Part shown: positions 61,015 through 64,000 of the stretch, piece by piece | Layout of the letters: every line of letters begins with the position of its first letter | Numbering within the stretch: the first letter of the stretch is position 1 | Source of the DNA: Pseudomonadota bacterium | GTDB taxonomy: Bacteria; Pseudomonadota; Gammaproteobacteria; Xanthomonadales; Xanthomonadaceae | Reading direction: 5' to 3' | Assembly: GCA_018242365.1 (NCBI GenBank) | Contig: JAFECB010000004.1 | Location: forward strand, 248,001-312,000 | DNA length: 64,000 nt | Program-made: the position numbers and the translations under genes | The notes under the pieces: model-generated | Databases searched by the model: none | Seen by the model: the letters and a program-made list of their open reading frames with translations, nothing else | Told to the model about the DNA's origin: nothing

Positions 61015-61206
61015 CTAGATAGTCGAACGCACCACCCACAACGCCGCCAACCCCAGCACTACGATCACGCCACCGATCCGCCGTACCTGCGCATCCTGCA
61101 GTTGCATCATCCGTTCGGCGGCGCGTTTCCACGCTGCCGGGGCAGCGAACAACAGCAGGCCTTCGAACACGGCAGCGAGGCACAATGCGGCCCACAGATC
61201 GGACAT
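61015..61206 (-). CDS. DUF2065 family small membrane protein (YjeT-like)
   Basis: 63 residues with two hydrophobic helices (about 5-25 and 44-60), a short basic stretch (WKRAAERMM) between, and the family pattern WAALCLAAVFEGLLLFAAPAAWKR. In E. coli yjeT lies between hflC and purA in the same way. Function unknown. Starts three bases after the hflC stop. Confidence 0.88.
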   Translation of the reverse strand: MSDLWAALCLAAVFEGLLLFAAPAAWKRAAERMMQLQDAQVRRIGGVIVVLGLAALWVVRSTI

Positions 61207-61209
61207 CGG

Positions 61210-62076
61210 TCAGTGATCGGCCTGCATGTATTGCAGGAACGGATCGTTGCGATTGAGCACGATCACGCTGCTGTGCTTGCCGTCGAAGGCGGCGCGGTAG
61301 GCTTCGAGGCTGCGCTGGAAGGCGTAGAAGGCCGGGTCGCGATTGGCCGCTTCGCCATACAGGCGGGCCGCTTCGGCATCGCCTTCACCGCGCAGTTTCT
61401 GGGCGTCGCGCTCGGCCTCGGCGAGGATCACCTGGCGGTCGCTATCGGCGCGGGCACGCACTTCGTTGGCCTGCTCCTCGCCTTCCGCGCGCAGGCGGCT
61501 GGCGACCTGCTGGCGCTGGGCGCGCATGCGGTTGTAGACGTCGTCGATGACGCGGCTGTCGGTGGGCAAGTCAATCTGCTTGATGCGCAGGTCGGTGATG
61601 CGCACGCCCAGGGTCGCCGCACCGCGATTGATGGCAGCAAGCTGACCATGCACGATCGCCGTGCGATCACCGGACACCACCTGCTGCAAGGTGCGCGCAT
61701 TGATTTCATTGCGCAGCGCGTCCTTGATGATCGGCGCCAAGCGATCCACCGCGGCGTTCTCGTCGCCACCGGTCGCGCGATAGAACGCGCGCGCATCCTC
61801 GATCTGGCCGACCGCGAAGAAATCCACGCTGACGTCCTTGCGCTCCGAGGTCAGGTAGCGCTCCGGCTCGGCCGGCAACACCTGCAAGCGGGTATCGAAC
61901 ACCCGCGCGGTCTCCACCAGCGGCCATTTGAAATGCAGGCCCGGCTTCAGGTTCACCCGCGAAATCCGGCCCAGGTGCAGGACGACGCCGGTATGCCCTT
62001 CGCTGACCACGAACATCGAGCCCAGCATCAACACGACGGCCAGCAGCAGCGCGCCCAAACCCAATTGCAGTCTCAT
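61210..62076 (-). CDS. hflC: protease modulator HflC
   Basis: 288-residue SPFH/band-7 protein, membrane-anchored by an N-terminal helix (about 4-25), which with HflK forms the large cage that controls FtsH. Family blocks: VSEGHTGVVLHLGRISRVNLKPGLHFKWP, DFFAVGQIEDARAFYRA, and a long coiled region rich in Arg/Ala/Glu (RLRAEGEEQANEVRARADSDRQVILAEAERDAQKLR, split). ATG overlaps hflK stop (ATGA). Confidence 0.96.
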   Translation of the reverse strand: MRLQLGLGALLLAVVLMLGSMFVVSEGHTGVVLHLGRISRVNLKPGLHFKWPLVETARVFDTRLQVLPAEPERYLTSERKDVSVDFFAVGQIEDARAFYRATGGDENAAVDRLAPIIKDALRNEINARTLQQVVSGDRTAIVHGQLAAINRGAATLGVRITDLRIKQIDLPTDSRVIDDVYNRMRAQRQQVASRLRAEGEEQANEVRARADSDRQVILAEAERDAQKLRGEGDAEAARLYGEAANRDPAFYAFQRSLEAYRAAFDGKHSSVIVLNRNDPFLQYMQADH

Positions 62077-63188
62077 CGCACTACCTCCTCGCGGGCCGAG
62101 GCCGGCCTGCCGCTGCGTCCGGGCCGCGCGGGGTTGTCCTCAGGTGCTTCCACCTGCACCGGCGGCGACACCACTTCCGGCAATACCGGCGACAGAGGCG
62201 TGGTGGCTGCACCGCTGCCGCCCTGCATCGGTACGTAGATCAACTGGCGGCCATCGCCACCGACAATCGTCGGGTTCTGTGACAGCACCTCTTGCAGCGT
62301 TTCCAGCCACAGGCGCTTGCGGGTCACCTCCGGCGCGCCCTTGTACTGTGCCACCAGCAAGCTGAAGCGCTCGGCATCACCGGTTGCACGCGCGATCTTG
62401 GCGGTCTTGTAACCTTCGGCCACGGTGCGCACGCGGGCGGCCTGGCCACGCGCCTCCGGCACGACCTTGGCGGCGTAGGCGCGGGCTTCGGAGATCAGGC
62501 GCTCCTTGTCCTGCTGGGCGCTGTTGACGTCATCGAAGGCCGGCTTGACCTGTTGCGGCGGACGCGCGTCCGGCAGGTTGAGTTCGGTCACCGCGAGGCC
62601 AGTGCGATACGCATCGAGCGATTTCTGCAATTGCTGACGGGCGATGACGGCCAGCTGTTCGCGCGCACCCAGCACGGTATCGAGATCGGAACGTCCCACT
62701 TGTTCACGCACCGTGCTCAACGCCGCCTGCTTGAGCACTTCATCGCCATCGCGGGTGCCGAAGCGATACAGCACCGGGTCGGACACCTTGTACTGCACGT
62801 TCACCGCGACCTCGACGATGTTCTCGTCGCGGGTCAGTACCGGCACGCGGTCGGAATAATTCTTGATTTCGGTGGCATTGATCTTGATGACGTGCTCGAT
62901 CGGCCACGGCAGCTTGAAGTTCAGGCCCGGCTGCAACACCCGCGAGAGCTGGCCGAAGCGCAGCACCACGCCGCGCTGCTGCTCGGTGATCAGCACCACG
63001 CTGGAGAGCACCAGCCACAGCGCCACCACCAAGGCGATCCAGTGCAAGGGGCTGAAGCCACCGAAATCCGGCAGGCGGCCACCAATCCGGTTCCACAGGC
63101 CACCGGAGCCACCGCCGGTACGACCGGGACGGTTCCAGGCCATCCAGCTTTTCCATGGCCCGCGCGGGCCGCTGCTTTGCATGGTCAT
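62073..63188 (-). CDS. hflK: protease modulator HflK
   Basis: 371-residue partner of HflC. A Gly/Pro-rich N-terminal tail (RPGRTGGGSGGLWNRIGGR) precedes the membrane helix (about 48-67), then the SPFH domain (VVLITEQQRGVVLRFGQLSRVLQPGL) and a coiled coil. The C-terminal 60 residues are Pro/Val-rich. The ATG at 63188, overlapping the hflX stop as ATGA, is preferred; a second ATG follows two codons later. Confidence 0.96.
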   Translation of the reverse strand: MTMQSSGPRGPWKSWMAWNRPGRTGGGSGGLWNRIGGRLPDFGGFSPLHWIALVVALWLVLSSVVLITEQQRGVVLRFGQLSRVLQPGLNFKLPWPIEHVIKINATEIKNYSDRVPVLTRDENIVEVAVNVQYKVSDPVLYRFGTRDGDEVLKQAALSTVREQVGRSDLDTVLGAREQLAVIARQQLQKSLDAYRTGLAVTELNLPDARPPQQVKPAFDDVNSAQQDKERLISEARAYAAKVVPEARGQAARVRTVAEGYKTAKIARATGDAERFSLLVAQYKGAPEVTRKRLWLETLQEVLSQNPTIVGGDGRQLIYVPMQGGSGAATTPLSPVLPEVVSPPVQVEAPEDNPARPGRSGRPASAREEVVR

Positions 63189-64000
63189 GTCGACAATTCT
63201 ACGGGAAGCATGGAATCCTCGTCCGGCGACAGGGCGCGCAGCGGCGCGCCTTCCGGCAGCGCCGCCAGCCGTGCGGCGTCGGCAACGGCCAGGTCGATCT
63301 GCAGGCACCAGCCGTCCTCGGCGTGGGTCTCGGCGCGTACCGCACCCAGTGCGTGCAAGCGCGCACGCAAGCGTGCGGCGGAACCCGGCAAGCTCACCTC
63401 GGCGACGATGCGTCGAAGCCCCAACCGTGCGGCAACTGCCTCGCCAAGCAGACCCAGACCAAGCCGGTCACGCGCCGACAGCCAGACCGCGGCCGGCTGG
63501 TCCTCGCGCTGGTCGATGCGGGGCTGCGCGCCCTCGATCCGGTCGATCTTGTTGAACACCAACAACTGCGGGATGTCGCCGGCGCCGATGTCATGCAACA
63601 CCGCATCCACCTGCGCCATGCGGTCATCGCGCAGGGGATCGTCGGCATCGACCACATGCAGCAGCAGGTCGGCCTCGCGCGCTTCGCCGAGCGTGGATCG
63701 GAACGCAGCGACCAGTTCGTGCGGCAGGTCGCGCACGAAACCGACGGTATCGGCCAGCACCACGCGGACACCGGCGAGCTCGGTCTTTCGGACCGTCGGA
63801 TCGAGGGTGGCGAACAACTGGTCGGCGGCGTAGGCGTCGGCACCAGTGAGCGCGTTGAACAGGGTCGACTTGCCGGCATTGGTATAGCCCACCAGCGCCA
63901 GCCGCGGCAGTTCACTGCGCACCCGCGCGCGGCGCATCTGGCTGTGTTGCACCTCGACTTTCTCCAGCCGCTTCTGCAAGACCTCGACACGCTTCTGCAG
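63185..64000 (-). CDS. hflX: GTPase HflX (5' end beyond the window)
   Basis: The visible 271 residues are the C-terminal two thirds of HflX, a ribosome-associated GTPase that rescues or splits stalled ribosomes under stress. They include a coiled linker (LQKRVEVLQKRLEKVE, continuing to the window edge), the G1 P-loop GYTNAGKST, G3 DTVGFVRDLP, G4 FNKIDRIE and a C-terminal domain. The N-terminal HflX domain and start lie past position 64000. Order hflX-hflK-hflC is conserved in gammaproteobacteria (often after hfq). Confidence 0.95.
   Translation of the reverse strand: MQKRVEVLQKRLEKVEVQHSQMRRARVRSELPRLALVGYTNAGKSTLFNALTGADAYAADQLFATLDPTVRKTELAGVRVVLADTVGFVRDLPHELVAAFRSTLGEAREADLLLHVVDADDPLRDDRMAQVDAVLHDIGAGDIPQLLVFNKIDRIEGAQPRIDQREDQPAAVWLSARDRLGLGLLGEAVAARLGLRRIVAEVSLPGSAARLRARLHALGAVRAETHAEDGWCLQIDLAVADAARLAALPEGAPLRALSPDEDSMLPVELST

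Overview
The window is GC-rich, gene-dense bacterial chromosome. Gene content and order (map-glnD-dapD-arsC-like-dapE, leuS-lptE-holA-nadD-rsfS-rlmH, hflX-hflK-hflC-DUF2065-purA, an M2 ACE-like peptidase, a single-chain glycine decarboxylase behind a glycine riboswitch) point to a gammaproteobacterium of the Xanthomonadaceae (Lysobacter/Thermomonas/Luteimonas-like). That placement rests on recalled gene families and synteny, not on a database search. I saw no rRNA, tRNA, CRISPR array, transposase or prophage.

Layout. 1-8.5 kb: a penicillin-acylase-type hydrolase converges on a minus-strand block (map, glnD, dapD, an ArsC-like reductase, dapE) linking N-terminal methionine removal, nitrogen signalling and lysine/peptidoglycan precursor synthesis. 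8.5-15.5 kb: an accessory cassette between map and rpsB. It holds a four-gene archaic (Csu-like) chaperone-usher pilus operon behind a near-perfect sigma-54 promoter, then an ATP-grasp-like enzyme and a methyltransferase. 15.5-17.7 kb: rpsB-tsf, ended by a strong hairpin. 17.7-23.9 kb: the minus-strand leuS-lptE-holA-nadD-rsfS-rlmH block. 24-30.7 kb: small membrane proteins, an XRE regulator/membrane-protein pair beside a TGTAA palindrome, a CnoX-like thioredoxin, a Ser/Thr kinase with a formylglycine-enzyme-like tail, DUF502 and YhhQ membrane proteins, and a small HMA-like protein. 30.8-38.2 kb: dxs, a TraB/GumN protein, an AlkA-type glycosylase, DUF423, an anchored SRPBCC/GyrI protein and a two-component system. 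38.3-41.4 kb: a GNAT acetyltransferase coupled to minC-minD-minE, then an HExxH protein. 41.6-51 kb: two exported metallopeptidases (M28, M2), a MASE1-PAS-GGDEF cyclase, an orphan Rieske oxygenase, an amino-acid permease, an LprI-like protein and a Bcr/CflA exporter. 51.1-54.3 kb: tandem glycine riboswitch and gcvP. 54.4-64 kb: an uncharacterised lipoprotein, an M1 aminopeptidase, a hemolysin-III-family protein, purA, DUF2065, hflC, hflK and the 3' part of hflX.

The housekeeping genes are tightly packed, with many ATGA, GTGA and TTGA stop/start overlaps that imply translational coupling. Intergenic spaces hold several families of small palindromic repeats. The most island-like part is the sigma-54-controlled pilus operon plus ATP-grasp/methyltransferase pair at the map/rpsB junction. 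No wholly new system can be proven from the sequence alone; the best candidates for follow-up are that cassette, the kinase-FGE fusion, the GNAT-minCDE-HExxH arrangement and the XRE/membrane-protein pair.
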